Assembly: GCF_017591425.1 (NCBI RefSeq) | Contig: NW_024466459.1 | Span: 6,262,001-6,326,000 of the forward strand | DNA: 64,000 nt | Direction of reading: 5' to 3' | Source: Ochotona curzoniae | Lineage: Eukaryota > Chordata > Mammalia > Lagomorpha > Ochotonidae | In this document: one piece after another, positions 45,580 through 57,872 of the stretch | Layout: each line of letters begins with the position of its first letter | Position numbering within the stretch: position 1 is the stretch's first letter | The notes under the pieces: generated by a model | The model's database searches: none | Seen by the model: only the letters and a program-made list of their open reading frames with translations | What the model was told of the DNA's origin: nothing | Program-made: the position numbers and the translations under genes

Positions 45580-47819
45580 CACCTCTAAGTGTTTTTTCTT
45601 TCATCCCCTATATGCACACTTTTACTCAAACCCTTGACTTGGGTTATGCTTCTGGGGAACCCAGACTGAGGCAGTCTGGTACTTGTCATCTGTGTGTGCC
45701 GTTGGCTGTTGTCCAGGAAATGGAGGTGATCCTGACTTTTAGGTCAATGGCTCTCCCAGAAAATGTGGACAGGAAGATAGAATTCCCATAATTTCACTGG
45801 CAGGAATCCATTTCTTTGCTCTGTTTCTAGGCCACCTGTGAATGGGGCTGTAATGTGATTTCTGGATACCGCAGGCACATCACCTCGATCCTAATGAGAA
45901 ATAGTAGATTACAGAAAATATTTAGGCTCTGATCAAGAGACCGCTTCATGACTCGGCAGCAAGCAGACAAAAACTACAGTCGTGTCCTCCCTCCTTAGAT
46001 TAAAAAAAAACAGCTGATCCATTCATCTGCTTCAAAATCTTACAACATGGTTGTGTAACATCTCCTACGTGTATGCTCATTCTTATAATAGTTTAAAAGA
46101 TAATATTATTGCTATATAAATCAGATCATTCAGCGGTAGCAATTGACTCGGTTTACTTTATCTGGTTGTAATTAAACCACACTTGTCAGATCCTGAATCC
46201 TCTCATCAGCTATAACTGCCAAAGTAGACATCTGCCTTAACCTGGTAAAACCTGAGTTCCCTTGACATAAATTCTGAGTAAAGCCTTGAAAACAAAAAGA
46301 TCTCCTAGGAAGACTTTTTTCTTTAGTTGAGAGGTAGAAATGGGAGTGGGGAAAAAGTGTGTTCCCACTCTCTGTACATTCCCCAAATGTTCATCAGAGC
46401 CCCTTCGCTGGACCTGGCCAAAGCTGGTAGTCAGGAACTAACCAGATCTCCCCTCTGAAAGACATTAGCCATTGCCTGCTTTCTCCCACACTGGCACACT
46501 AACAGGGTCCTGGAAAAAGGAACATATCCAGGATTCAAATAAATGTATTGGATAGGCCAAATGTGCATATCCATAAAAGAAACCCAGAAATTCTGGAGAT
46601 CTCAAAGCTGGAATAATAAAGAACCCTCATAAAGATGCAGAAAAAAGAGCCACTAGAGCTAGAGATTCTGAGCTTTTTATAAGCTCAAATTGTTGATGTG
46701 TTTTTCTCTAGAACGCATAGTAAGGTATTGATTCCCGCTGAAAAATTTAAGCCTCTTTATCACTCTCACATGTCCAAAGATGCTCAGCAAAGAGGAGAGT
46801 TGAAGTGGATTTTAGAATGAATAAACCAAAGAAATGAAGTCTCAATCTTCATCAAACCCGATAGGAAGAGTGAACCGTTATGGGCTGTTGTTTCTTGAGA
46901 TGTTTATTAAGGAAAGACTAAATTTAGTAAATTTTGAAGTCCCTCTTGTAATGTTTTATGATTGTTATAGTATTTGTTAACTTCTGTTCCCCTCTGGCTG
47001 TGATGTGAGAGGCCACCCCCTCTCTGTTCCCCCCATGACAGCAATCCACAGTTGTAAAATAGTAAGACCGTCAGCCAGCAATAATTTGCAATCCAAACAG
47101 ACTTGACGCTCCCTGACATTTATTGAAACCTCAGACCCCGTGCACTGGTTTCAGTTTTCCTCCCCTTGCTCTGTTTTTACAGACAGACAAGTGCTTAGAT
47201 TTAGTTTAATAATGACGAGAAATTTCATCTTGGCCTACTTTTGCTTGTATTGGCTGCACTGGGGTTTGTAACAGACGGGTGGTTGGAGTTAATTATACTG
47301 AATGGTGAGAACATGATTTGACCCCATGGGTTCAGCTCCACAACCTGTGTGCCTCTGTGCAGACATAGGCAGATGGAATGATCCTTAGGCTGGGCAGAGG
47401 ACAACAGCCATATAGAGAGCATGCTCTGCTTGAGAGCAGACAGAAATGGGGCTTATTCTTTAACACATCTCAAAGCCTTGCCCTTGTTTTGCATGCATAA
47501 ACCAATGAAGGGCAGAGAACCACAAGGTGACAACAGCAATGATGAAGGCACATTTAATGAACAGAATGACGTTCAAAGGAGCTGGTCATTTTAGAGGGTG
47601 AGAAGCCTCATCATTTTTCAAAAAAAAAAGAATAGGAAGTTTTTACCCAAAATATGATCCTGACAAGCCAATCGACAGATTCTTAACACATATGTCACAT
47701 ATGTCATTGTTGAAGACCTGGTGACAGACGTCCAGTTATACCTAGAAGCAGTGATGACTGCATGCTATTCTGCTCAACACACATCCAGTGCCCTAAAGTG
47801 TTCTTGTGGTTGTGATTTA
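45580..47819. other. AT-rich single-copy DNA
   Basis: No gene or clear repeat is recognised. Short open frames have no identifiable product. Confidence 0.35.
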
Positions 47820-47904
47820 TTTTTAAAAAATATTATGAAGATGTTCTTTTTTTCTTTCTGTCTTTAGATGAAAGAATGAGAGACACACAAGTATGTGTGT
47901 GTAT

Positions 47905-47956
<52 letters not shown>

Positions 47957-48217
47957 AAAGAGTACAGGGAGGAGAGAGGTTCAGTGGTTCAATTCTCAAA
48001 TGCTTGCAATAGGCACAGCTAGATCTGGACAGAAGTCAAGAGCCAGAAAAAATCCATATCTGCCCCAATGGTGGCAGGAACCCAAGGATTAACCATGTGC
48101 TGATTTCCCAGGCAATTCACAAGCTGGGTTGGAAGAGAAGTACTGATGCTTGAACAGGAACTCTGACATGAGATGCCAGGTTCAAAGGGTGCCTTAGCCC
48201 ATTGTTACTACACTGGC
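47820..48217 (-). mobile_element. Old SINE carrying an expanded TG/GA tract
   Basis: Minus strand: AT-rich tail (47820-47870), a purine stretch, 'gtggttcaattctcaaatgc', 'tgtgctgatttcccaggcaa', 'acaagctgggttggaagaga' and the head 'gccttagcccattgttacta'. The CT-rich segment present in every SINE copy has grown into a (TG)n(GA)n tract. Confidence 0.7.
47893..47957. repeat. Compound (TG)n(GA)n microsatellite inside SINE
   Basis: TG units with one GA interruption, then about 13 GA units. It lies where the SINE's CT-rich segment (minus strand) sits. Confidence 0.95.
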
Positions 48218-49726
48218 TTTGTTGTGATTTCTGTTTCCAGTGATGATGGGGAGAACAGGAACTATTACAACTCATCCTTGTCCTTAGATAAATAGCTATC
48301 CATGAGTCAAAAAACATAATCAAATTGCCTTGGCAAATTGGTAGACACATTGATTAAATTTATAGGGTGACTATGTCATAGTTTTGATTGATTAAGTTAT
48401 ACATTTGACAATAATACAATTGTAAGAACAATAAGTTATAGCTCATTCTAAATTGGAATCAAACAAGGGAAAGACAACATCAAGATAGACAGCCAGCTTT
48501 TATCCTCAGATTTGTGCTTTATTGTTTTTGTATGCGGTTTCCATGTAGACCGTGTAGAAAGCATTGGAAATCTCCAAGAAGAATAGTCTATACCACCTGC
48601 CTGGCAATATTGATTCTACAAATAATACTGTGTAGCACCTAACTTTTAGAAGCTTTGTTATATTATCACTGACACAGAGTATAAAATCCACGGTTATCAG
48701 AGAAGGCAGCTGAGTAGCATGCCTGAGGATTGTCTCCACTTCGATCTAACAGGCAGAGATCCCAAATGTTTTCCATCCTTATCCTTTCAGACAAGGTCCT
48801 CTCTTGCATGGTAGTGACTCCCATCCTCTCCCTTTAGATTCACGGTTAAAACTGAAGTGATACCCGAACCAACACTAAGCTTCCTCGTAATGAATGAGTC
48901 GGGAAACCGTGGCTAAGAACTGGGAGTGCATCACACTCCATCATCCCATTCCTAGTCAGCTAGTATGCTTAGTTGTCATTACATCACGTGACGTAGTGTT
49001 TCTCATCGTACAAAATGTCTCTTCCCAGGGATAAACCACTCATCGCTCAGGTACTTCGTGAGTAAATAGCATCTTTCTCAAATGTTATGTCTACGCCGGA
49101 TGTTGAGAGAGCTAGGATCCAGAAATTACCCAGTACTCAAACCTCATAAAGAGAATAACAATAACGCATAAATAGGATTTGTTTTTGCACAATGCTTCCA
49201 CAACACAAATGGACAATGCATAATTATTCTCAATGAAAGATAATTAGGAGTGACAGGCTATGTTTTAAAGTTTAAGAGTTTACATAGCATTATGCTATCA
49301 GAAGCTGAATATAAACAAGGAGCAAACGTAGTCGTAAGTGATGCTTACTGAAAGAGTTGTCATGGTTTTAATGGACAAATGATGTTTATTTGAATGACTG
49401 CTTGCAGAAGTAAGTGATAATAGCTATCCTATAGACTTCATTACAACAGTGTCTCTGTTTTATTCCTGAAATGTTTATCTATGGGTTGAAGGCAATATTT
49501 GATTTTTATTACTTATTTATTTTCATTTATCTTTGCTTCTGTTTTCTGAATGCCTAATCTTGTGGAAAAACATGTAAGCAGTCAGGTCAGGCATCTTAAA
49601 GACGAAAGAAAGTAAAACTAAAATACATATTATTTTAATATCAAGGATAATTATTTGCAGAACAAAATATAAACCTTTTTTGCCTTATATGATAATCATT
49701 TTCCAATTTCATAGAAATACAATTGA
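48218..49726. other. AT-rich single-copy DNA
   Basis: No gene or clear repeat is recognised. Confidence 0.35.
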
Positions 49727-50080
49727 GGGCTGTGCACGGTGACCTACTGCCTAAAGTCCTCACTTTGCACATGCCATGAAACCATATGGGAGCCGGTTTG
49801 TGTCCCGGCACTCAGCTTCCCAGCCAGTCTCCTGCTTGTGACCTGGGGAAGCAGCAGAGGATGGTCCAAAACCTTGAGACCCTGTGCCCACCTGGGAGAC
49901 CTGGAGGAAGCTCCTGGCTCCTGGCTTCGGATTGTCTCGGCTCTGACAGTTAGGGTCACTTGAGGAGTGAATCAGTGGACAGATCTTCCTCTTTGTCTCT
50001 CCTCATCTCCCTCTGTATGTCTGCCTTTCCAATAAAAAATAAATAAATAAAATCTTTAAAAATTAAAAAAATATATATAT
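49727..50080 (+). mobile_element. CSINE, full length
   Basis: 'gggctgtgcacggtgaccta', 'aaaccatatgggagccggtt', 'gaagcagcagaggatggtcc', 'ctgtgcccacctgggagacc', 'ctcctggcttcggattgtct', a CT-rich stretch and the tail 'ccaataaaaaataaataaat' ending in (AT)n. Moderately diverged. No convincing target duplication (tacaattg / tataattg at best). Confidence 0.93.
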
Positions 50081-50376
50081 AATTGGGGAATCCATAAGAC
50101 ACATTGTTAAATCTGATTGGCAAAGTCCTTTTTGAAAAGTGTTTGTCAAAGTCTGTTTCATTTCTGTTTTAATGCTTCTTGCTTATTTTTCAAAAGAAAT
50201 GTCAGGAAATAGTTATTTGTGATAGAAAAAGAAGTGTGAGGAAATGTGAATCTGAAAGATGTCAGCCAATTAAGAAAACACAATGTGGATGGAACCCAAC
50301 ATGTCAGGACCTAGAGCTGCACAGAACAAGATGCTCCAGACACTGAGGGCCCGGCTGAGAACTCGGCATTACTTAC
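50081..50376. other. AT-rich DNA, then GC-richer flank of candidate exon
   Basis: Nothing is recognised. From about 50310 base composition shifts toward GC with several CpGs, continuing into the candidate exon. Confidence 0.4.
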
Positions 50377-50499
50377 GGCAGAACGCAGCACGGCCAAGTG
50401 ACCTTCTCGAGAGGACGAGCTGCTGATGACACTGGAGTCCGAGAGGTTATCTGGGGGTGTGTGGTGGGGCAAGCAGTCTTTGGAACCTTGAAGGAGGGT
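50377..50499 (-). CDS. Candidate internal coding exon, gene unknown
   Basis: Minus strand, 123 nt, open in phase 0 at both ends. The donor is GCC|GTAAGTAAT, a perfect match to GTAAGT. The acceptor is GTTGTTCAG|ACC after a moderately pyrimidine-rich stretch. The encoded 41 residues begin TLLQGSKDC and end HLAVLRSA, with a run of five Ser inside DSSVISSSSSREG, the look of a flexible intracellular segment. 27 of 41 third positions are G or C, and the segment holds five CpGs, both unlike the surrounding AT-rich DNA. I do not recognise the protein. It overlaps a 126-codon open frame (50311-50691), so part of the openness could be chance. A cassette exon of a long minus-strand gene, a non-coding conserved element, or chance are all possible. 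Confidence 0.3.
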
Positions 50500-51177
50500 C
50501 TGAACAACAGCCGAAGCAGTGGCAGAACGCAGTGATCGGGAAAATTGGCAGGCTTGAATGAAAAATAACAATAGCATGAACAAGGAAGAACCGGTCATTA
50601 CTGGCATGCTTCTGACATGAGTCAGAGCGTCTGGCAGCTGCATACATGGAGATAAGAAATACGAAAGAAGGAACAGATCCCAAAGAAACACAGATCTGAA
50701 TTATGACTTGGATGTAATGAGCTTGAAGCTCCTATGGGCGCCTAACATCAGGATACACACACCTAATGAATATTAGAGGCAGGATTCAATCACAATTCTA
50801 TTAAACCCCAGAGTGTACTAAGTTATTCAGAAACAGTATTAGCTTATGTGTGAAGGCAAAGTTGATGTGATGTATCCATGGAAGCAAACTTATCTATCAA
50901 CTTATATCTTTGCCTTTAAGAGTTGGTTTCAAAGGACAAACTCCGTGTGAAATACAGAGTGTTTCCACAAACACCTTGCAATCAAGCTTGACTGTTTTAG
51001 GTTCTTCTCATATGTTGACATACTTTATTTCATGTAACATAGAACTGAGTGCTCAGTCTCTGGGCAGAGACTTCCAATGATCATATTGGTTGAAAGCTGT
51101 ATTAACCAGAAATAGTGAGGAGGATAATATGAATCCTAGGAATTCAGAGTACCAACTCCTTTAGCAGAATCTTAATG
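50500..51177. other. Single-copy DNA
   Basis: No gene or repeat is recognised. If the exon at 50377-50499 is real, this is intron upstream of it. Confidence 0.35.
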
Positions 51178-51474
51178 TTTTAAAATTTTTCTTTGATTTA
51201 GTTAAGAGACAAAGTTACGATCAAAAAGAGGACAGAGAGCAAGCAAGAGTTTTTCCATTACCGGTTCACCTCCCTGCCCCCAAATGGCTGCAATAGTTTC
51301 AGCTGAGCCAATCTGAAGCCAGGAGCCAGGAGATTTGAGCAGGTTTCCCACATGGGTGAAGGGTCCCAAGTGCCTGAGAAGGGAGCTGGAAGGAAAGTGG
51401 AACAGCCAGACCTCAAACCAGCACCTGCATGGAATGTTGACAACTTAACTCACTGTGCTACAGCACCGGCTCCC
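51178..51474 (-). mobile_element. CSINE, diverged with internal deletion
   Basis: Minus strand: tail near 51178-51200, 'taccggttcacctccctgcc', 'aatctgaagccaggagccag', 'tttcccacatgggtgaaggg', then a jump from 'tcccaagtgcctgag' to 'aagggagctggaagg' that removes the part holding the usual 'gactgctttcccaggccac'. The head 'ctgtgctacagcaccggctc' is kept. Confidence 0.88.
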
Positions 51475-52759
51475 ACAGTTTTATTCTTAATGCTTTCTCA
51501 TTTTTTAACAAGTGGGTTTTATATGCTTTAAAATAATGTGTCATTACAGAAACACCTCAAGCTTTTCAGTTAAGATTTAATGAAGACATAAGCTCCAACG
51601 TTGGAAATTTGAATGAGATTTAAGTGAGACTGTAGACTGCAACATAAGAGAAATTTTCAGAAGTGAAATAGGCTGAAAGATTTATGATAGTTCTTAGAAA
51701 CACGAGCCTTCTGACCGCACGCGCATGTATGACCAGAGAGCAGGTAATAACAGATTTCATTAGGCACTGTTTATTTAATTTAACATTATCCTGTCAGGGT
51801 TGTTCCCCCTTATGGAAATGGGCAACTGTTTGAGGAAATAGTTTAAATAACACCCCTACACACAAGCGCATGTTTGTGAGGCAGAAAAACTCCGCGTGCA
51901 AGTTCAGAATCTCATGGAACCATTCCAAAATCCCATTTGTATTTTTCTGCACCTTCTCCCTCATTTCTGAAGAGTTAGAATGGGAGTCAGACACAGTGGC
52001 TGACAAAGGACCTGCCAACTGGAGTCCACCCCGGAGGAAATGAAGACTCCCTTGCGTTTTCCTTTGTTTCTGGTGAACGATACACACCACAGTCTTTTCA
52101 TTTAGTGTCTCATCAGTGCTTACAAGAATCCTATGATTTCTTCAAGGTTCAAGGAGCCTCTGCTTGGAACAGTATAGAACATGATGAGCCAGCACTAATG
52201 ATTTTTCCATAGAAATAATTATGATTTAATATTCAACTAATAAATGATGTCTTTACAAAGGACACAATGCTTAGATGATCACATTATTTTCTGCTTATGT
52301 CACTTCCACCTTCACTAAAATCTTTCTATAATGGCCATGTTTCCTTGGTGTACGCATATATTTTTGTATTCATATAAATTATATATACCTTTAGTAACTC
52401 ATTGGAGTAATACAATTTCACATTAGTGAGGTTATAAGATTATTGTAGACATTATTATCCAGCTAAGACAATCAAAAAATTTTTTTTACTTGTATTCATA
52501 GTATCTTCAACATGAATACAGAAGTAATGATAAAATTTGTTACATTGAAACTGTGCATGCTATCAAAACTTTTGAAGCAAAAAAAAAATATGTTAATACA
52601 CTGATAGCGTTGACGAATATCTTTAAGAATGAGGACAGAGTTCCACACTCTATAGGACTTGATACTAACAACGTGGTCTAAAATCTTCGGATACAAGTTC
52701 TCAGTGAGCCACAGACAATCCCCTGTGAAGAGATTCAGGCAACTGAAAGTGAGCAGTAT
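51475..52759. other. AT-rich single-copy DNA
   Basis: No gene is recognised. A 104-codon minus-strand frame (52496-52810) is AT-driven and enters an old SINE. Confidence 0.35.
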
Positions 52760-52935
52760 AGGGTGGCCCAAGGGTCGGGGTCCTGCCACCCACACAAAAG
52801 ACCTGAACAAAGCACCATGCTCTAGACATCAGCCTGGCCATGCCCTGGCTTCCGTGGCCGTCTTGTGCGTGAAATCTGTCCATCACTGCCACTCTTCTTT
52901 AATTCTGACTTTCAAAATAAATAGACATTTCTCTC
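52760..52935 (+). mobile_element. SINE 3' fragment
   Basis: 'ggtggcccaagggtcggggt', 'cctgccacccacacaaaaga', 'ccatgccctggcttccgtgg' and the tail 'ctttcaaaataaatagacat' fit the 3' half of an old SINE. Confidence 0.5.
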
Positions 52936-54919
52936 TTTATATACATATACATATAAAACTGAAATTATGAATGCAGAGGGGACAGCTGGTGGGGAAAAAC
53001 TAGAAATTACACAGAACCGAGCAAAGCACCTCAATATTTATTGCCTTTAGAGGAAAAGTGGGTTACTGGTTTAAGGGGCAACAAAAAACAAGTAAAGACA
53101 AATGGAGAGACAAGGAGGCAGTTTATGATAAATACATGACAAATCATATATTATCCTGAATTATATGTATTATTTCTTTGAATGAATGCATAGGATTCAA
53201 TTAGCTGAAAACATTTACAAGCAATTCAAGTTGTTTCTAATTTTACTATTGTAAACAACGTGATTAGGTAGTCAGTATTTATTTAACAAATGTTTGAACA
53301 ATTACTTAATGATTACCATTTGTCAGACACTACACAGTCATCTACATGATTGACAGTTCTTCTTAGTAAGCTATTATTCTGGAAATAACCCCTGAAGCTG
53401 GGCTTTCCCTCAAGTGCCTGAAGTTCCAGGAACAATGAGAATATAGTCTCACAAATTTGACTCATGCTTAATAACTCAGGGGTATAAATATAGACAGACC
53501 CATCCGCTGGGAAAGTAAGAAAAACAGGAGTTAAGAAAATGACCCAGGAGATGATAATCCTTATATGTTAATCTTCTGGTTTGGGCTCCACCAGAGCAGT
53601 AGAAGAGCATGCAACTATGTCTAACAGGTTTTTAAGATATCCTCAGTGCAGAATCTAATGAGACATCATTAATATCAGTGGGAAAAATCCCAACTCCACA
53701 TCTTACGAAGAGGAAAACCTGAAGGCAATGAGACAGGTCAATGATCAAAATGGATATTTCTGATTTGTCTTGGCCCCATGATTTGCCTTGGTCACTACGA
53801 TAGGACCCATGGTCCTGGTGCTGGTGATAGAGGAAGAAACAGAAGAAGGGACAAGGAGGAGCAGCAAATAGAGGAGGAAGAGAAGGCTTTGGGGAGTAGA
53901 GAAAGAGACAAAAGAGAAAGGGAGGAGGAGGAAGAACTGAGAGATTCTTCATAGACCCTCATTTAACTTGTCTCCAAATATAGTCACACTCAGGGCCAAT
54001 AATCAATATATGTATTTTAGAGCGGATGCCATCCGTGCATATAACCACGTTCATTCCAAAGCCCCAACGGTGATCTTCATGTGCTTGAGGAACAGAAATG
54101 TCAGTGAAGGAATTCGCATAATGCAATGCATCACACTCAAAATCATGCAAATTGCTGATTCTTTAACTGAAGGAAGCCAATCAACTCTTCTTTGGACAAA
54201 GCACTTGTAGCACTGCAAAAAATATTAAAAATTGGTGTTTTCCCATCATTAGTGAATACTCATGGCTAAGAAAGAATTTGAGAACTATGTGAAAATGGAA
54301 AATCAGCACTCTACTGTGGGGGAAAAAAAAAATCAAACGGATGAGGCCGTGGGTTTCTTCCCTAGGAGATTTCTATGGCCCTAATTCCAGCAACAGAATT
54401 CTATTGGCCAGAGGTGGTGAACTTGGTTTTGAGTGGGTGGCAAAGCAAGGAAAATTTTAATGAGGAGCTTTTGGAAGAAACAGAACCATATAAAAGTTGA
54501 TATAATTCATTTTTACTTTTGGAGAACTGCTAAGCTACATGTGCATGTGGGGGACAGCAGATACTCTTGCCAGGAAAAAAAAATAGATTTTGTAAGTCTG
54601 TTTTCTCTTTAAATATATTCTTCAACCTCCATATAGAGCTTGTGTGGCAGAAGTTAAACTCTGGTTTCCTCCATAATTCGAGTATAGTGCCTACACAGAA
54701 CACTCCCATGAGAGGCACATGGAGACAATTCCAGAAAAGTAAGTATTAAAAGCAAACAAATCAATAAACAGTAAAAGTTGCTGATGGATTTTAGTAATTA
54801 CGCACCTTTGAGAAGTTAGCTTTTCTTTATGTGTATTCATATCTATACATAGCCAACTAAAATGTAAAAACCTCAACCCTCCAAGCCAAAAAAAAAGTTG
54901 TAGTCACTACAATACACTG
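52936..54919. other. AT-rich DNA with a purine-rich tract
   Basis: No gene is recognised. A polypurine tract is annotated separately at 53829-53943. The patch 53270-53350 ('cattactt...ccatttgtcagacac' style) may be an old MIR/L2 relic but is not firm. Confidence 0.35.
53829..53943 (+). repeat. Polypurine tract
   Basis: About 115 nt that is mostly A and G on the plus strand with few interruptions. The 106-codon Pro/Phe-rich minus-strand frame here is the translation of its complement. Confidence 0.8.
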
Positions 54920-55720
54920 CCCAACATGCCTTCTTTTAATGCAAAAATTACTAGATCCAGAAACGAAAATTAGGCAGTCAAATCATACCCTAATAGCCCA
55001 GATGTTGGATTCAGTAAACAGCTATTACAGATATGTTCCAAGATTTAAAAGACCCTAAATATAAGTAAACTCATGAGGTCACTCAATAAAGTAGTGAAAT
55101 AGACTTTTAAAAGGTCTGCACATAATTCTAGAGCTCAGAAGCACAACAGCTGAAATTGAAAATGAGTGAGATGAGTTAGGTAGCCTAGTTGGCAGAACTT
55201 GTTGAGTCTGGAAAAGTGAGACACCAAAAACTTCGTCAGTCTCTACTGACCTTTGTGGGGCTTTGTCAAGTGCTATCACATAAACTTAATCAGGAATTCC
55301 AGAAGTGGAGAAGCGGAGAGAATGAAAATGCGTTTAAGCAAATAATAGGTCAATGCTTCCCAGTATTCTGAAGATAATTATCGTGATCAAGACATTTCAC
55401 AACCAGGAAGCAGACACAGACACATGGCTGTCAAATGAGAAGAACAACATAACACATGGAGGTGAGATTTAGCAGAAATAATTGGAATCAGAAGTCATCA
55501 AAATGGAATGAGAGTAAAAACTCAAATAAAAAAAAAACAAGTAAGCAGACCAAAGTGTTGACTAGTAATTCCAAATCCATCAAAACTATTCTGTCAAAAA
55601 TGATAGCAAAATAAAGACATATCCAAAAAAAAAAATGATAGAAAACTTATTGTCATCAGCTCTATGCCACAGACACACTGAAGGAAATCCCTCATATTGC
55701 AGAGAAACCAGGCCAGAACC
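54920..55720 (+). pseudogene. Old L1 (L1M or HAL1-like) ORF1-region remnant
   Basis: Landmarks in order on the plus strand: 'aaacagctattacagatatg', 'attctagagctcagaagcac', 'aacagctgaaattgaaaatg', 'aaaactattctgtcaaaaat', 'aaataaagacatatcc', and 'acactgaaggaaatccctc'. These parallel old L1/HAL1 ORF1 text (cagctattataaatatg, aattctggagttgaaaagtac, aataactgaaatgaaaaat, caaaactatccttcaaaaatg, aaataaagacattcc). No open frame survives. Confidence 0.65.
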
Positions 55721-55894
55721 TGCTCTGAATGCACAAGCGATTTTAGATAATGTGCAAATAGGAAAGTTCAATTTATACATATATAAACCGTCCCTATTGA
55801 AAAGACAACATAGCCTGAACATTTTTACATTAATGTTAGATTGCCAATGGCCACAGATATCCCTTATAGGAAAACAATAATATGACATTGGCTG

Positions 55895-56483
55895 GTTTAA
55901 GAATTCTAGTGCAGCACAAACTCACCAATGACAAACAAATCTAACAAGAAATGGTCGAAGCAAAGAATACATTCAAACGGCTAATAGACATGTGACAAAA
56001 TGCTCAACTCCCTAGCTGTTTAGGGAAATACAAATGAAAACCACATTGAGGTTCCACTTAACTCCAGCGAGACTGGCCTACATTCAGAACTCCCCTAACA
56101 ACACCTGCTGGTGTGAGCATGCTTCCTTCAGTGTTGGTAGTGTAGGATAGTACAATCATAGAAGTCAGTACGGAGAGTGCTAAGACAGCTGATAATTGAT
56201 CTGCCTTACGACCCAGCCATCCCACTACTGGGAATATATTCAAAAGAAATGGAATTTGCATATGAGAAAGGGATTTGCAATCCTGTAATTACATCAGCAC
56301 AATCTACAATAGCAAAGATATGGAAACTGGACTTGGTAGCATCGTCTGTACCTACAGTGTCAGGATAAGCTTCAATAGCATAATGATGGACTTATGACTA
56401 TTGTCGAGGGACGAAATTGCTGTTATAATATGGAGGAAAACAGCAGAGTGGGTGTGGGGCAGGATGATGGAAGCGAATGAAAG
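55895..56483 (+). pseudogene. L1 ORF2 3' end remnant
   Basis: 'cgaagcaaagaatacattca', 'acatgtgacaaaatgctcaa', 'gggaaatacaaatgaaaacc', 'acgacccagccatcccacta', 'ctgggaatatattcaaaaga' and 'aatctacaatagcaaagata' follow the L1 ORF2 C-terminal order. A short frame has LPYDPAIPLLGIYSKE (56199-56246), the L1 'YDPAIPLLGIYP' motif, one of the best preserved L1 peptides in the window. The segment is truncated at both ends and cannot make a working protein. Confidence 0.85.
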
Positions 56484-56782
56484 GGGAAATCACTGAGCCT
56501 CGTGGCTAAATCCTCGCCTTGAAAGCCATGATCTCAATGGGCGCTGGTTCATGTCCCAGCTGCTCCACATCCCGCCCAGCTTCCGGCTTGTGGCCTGGAA
56601 ATATAGCAAATGGTGGCCTATAGCCTTGAGACTCTGCACCTGCATGGGCAACCCAGAAGAAACTCCTGGCTCCTGGCTTCGCATCAGCTCAGCTGTGCCT
56701 GTTGAACTCATTTACGGAGTGAGCCAGCAGATGGAATCCACCTTTCCAATACAAACAAACAAACAAATAAACCTTTTATAAA
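56484..56782 (+). mobile_element. CSINE lacking its CT-rich segment
   Basis: Head 'gaaatcactgagcctcgtgg', 'gatctcaatgggcgctggtt', 'catgtcccagctgctccaca', 'ctgcacctgcatgggcaacc', 'ctcctggcttcgcatcagct', 'tacggagtgagccagcagat', then directly 'ggaatccacctttccaatac'. The usual CT-rich stretch is deleted. The tail is (AAAC)n-like at 56750-56766. Confidence 0.9.
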
Positions 56783-57569
56783 AATGAAGATTTAAACAAC
56801 AACAAAAAAAACTTTACAAAAATCCTAGCGCAGGTTTTTTTTCACACTTTTGGAACTACTTCAGTGTTGATGTAAAACATATTAGTATAAGTCAGTGATA
56901 TTGCAAATGTGTAACTGACTCATGAATACAAATGTGGTTTTATCCATATAATCTAACAAATTTGGTAGTTAAAAGAAGCAGAACATGCAACCACACAGTG
57001 TTCAAAGGCATTATGCTAAAAGACATGACACAAAATTCTACTGTATTATTCTGTTCCTATTAACTTGAAGGAAAGGCAAAAATAGTGATAGCTGAAAACT
57101 AATTAGAGATTTTTCCTAGAGCCAGTGTGTGTGGCAGAGATTGACTGCTGAAGACTCTGGGTTAAATATTGGGTGTGGATAGCAACATTCAAAAATCTGA
57201 TTTTGGCAGTGACGTCATGACTAAAACTTACAGAATGATACAGGTTGAGAGAGTGGATTTCTGAACAGTTAATTATACTGATGGAATGTTTCCCTTTAGG
57301 ACGATGGTTGAGACACTCATGTCCAATATGGAAGTGGTTGGACATAATCGCAATCTCCTATTCAGTCTTCCAGGTCCAATACCTTGCTAATGGCAACACT
57401 GGAAAGCAGAGGTGACTGCTCAAGTAATGGTATCACTGCTACTCCTGTGGCAGAACCTGAATTTATTTCCCACCTCCCTACCAGGCCCATTTATTGCAGA
57501 TGCTTGTAGAGTAAATTTAAAAAAATGAGAATTTCTCAAATGTCATTTTTAAAGGACATTTGCCTTTAT
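56783..57569. other. AT-rich single-copy DNA
   Basis: No gene or clear repeat is recognised. Confidence 0.35.
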
Positions 57570-57585
57570 TAACCATTATTTTCTT
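57570..57585. repeat. Target-site duplication, left copy
   Basis: TAACCATTATTTTCTT, repeated exactly at 57873-57888. Confidence 0.93.
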
Positions 57586-57872
57586 TTTAAAAAATTTGTT
57601 CTATTTTTATTGCAAAGTCAGTTATACAGAGAGAAAGAGAGACAGTGAGAAAGATCTTCTGTCTGATGATTCACTCCCCAAGTGACTGCAATAGCCAGTG
57701 CTGTACCAATCGGTAGCCAGGAGCCAGGAGTTTCCTCCATGTCTCCCACATGGGTGCAGGGTTCCAAGTTTTTGGACTGTCCTCGATGGCTTTCCCAGGC
57801 CACAAGCAGGGAGCTGGATGGGAAGTGGAGCTGCCGGGATTAGAACCGGTGCCCATATAGGATCCTGGCGTG
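57586..57872 (-). mobile_element. CSINE, 5'-truncated, with perfect target duplications
   Basis: Minus strand: tail 'tttgttctatttttattgca', 'tctgtctgatgattcactcc', 'caggagccaggagtttcctc', 'tctcccacatgggtgcaggg', 'aagcagggagctggatggga', 'gattagaaccggtgcccata', ending 'aggatcctggcgtg' directly before the right duplication. The first roughly 45 bases of the SINE (with the A box) are missing, so this is a 5'-truncated insertion. The perfect 16-bp duplications suggest a fairly recent event. Confidence 0.96.
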
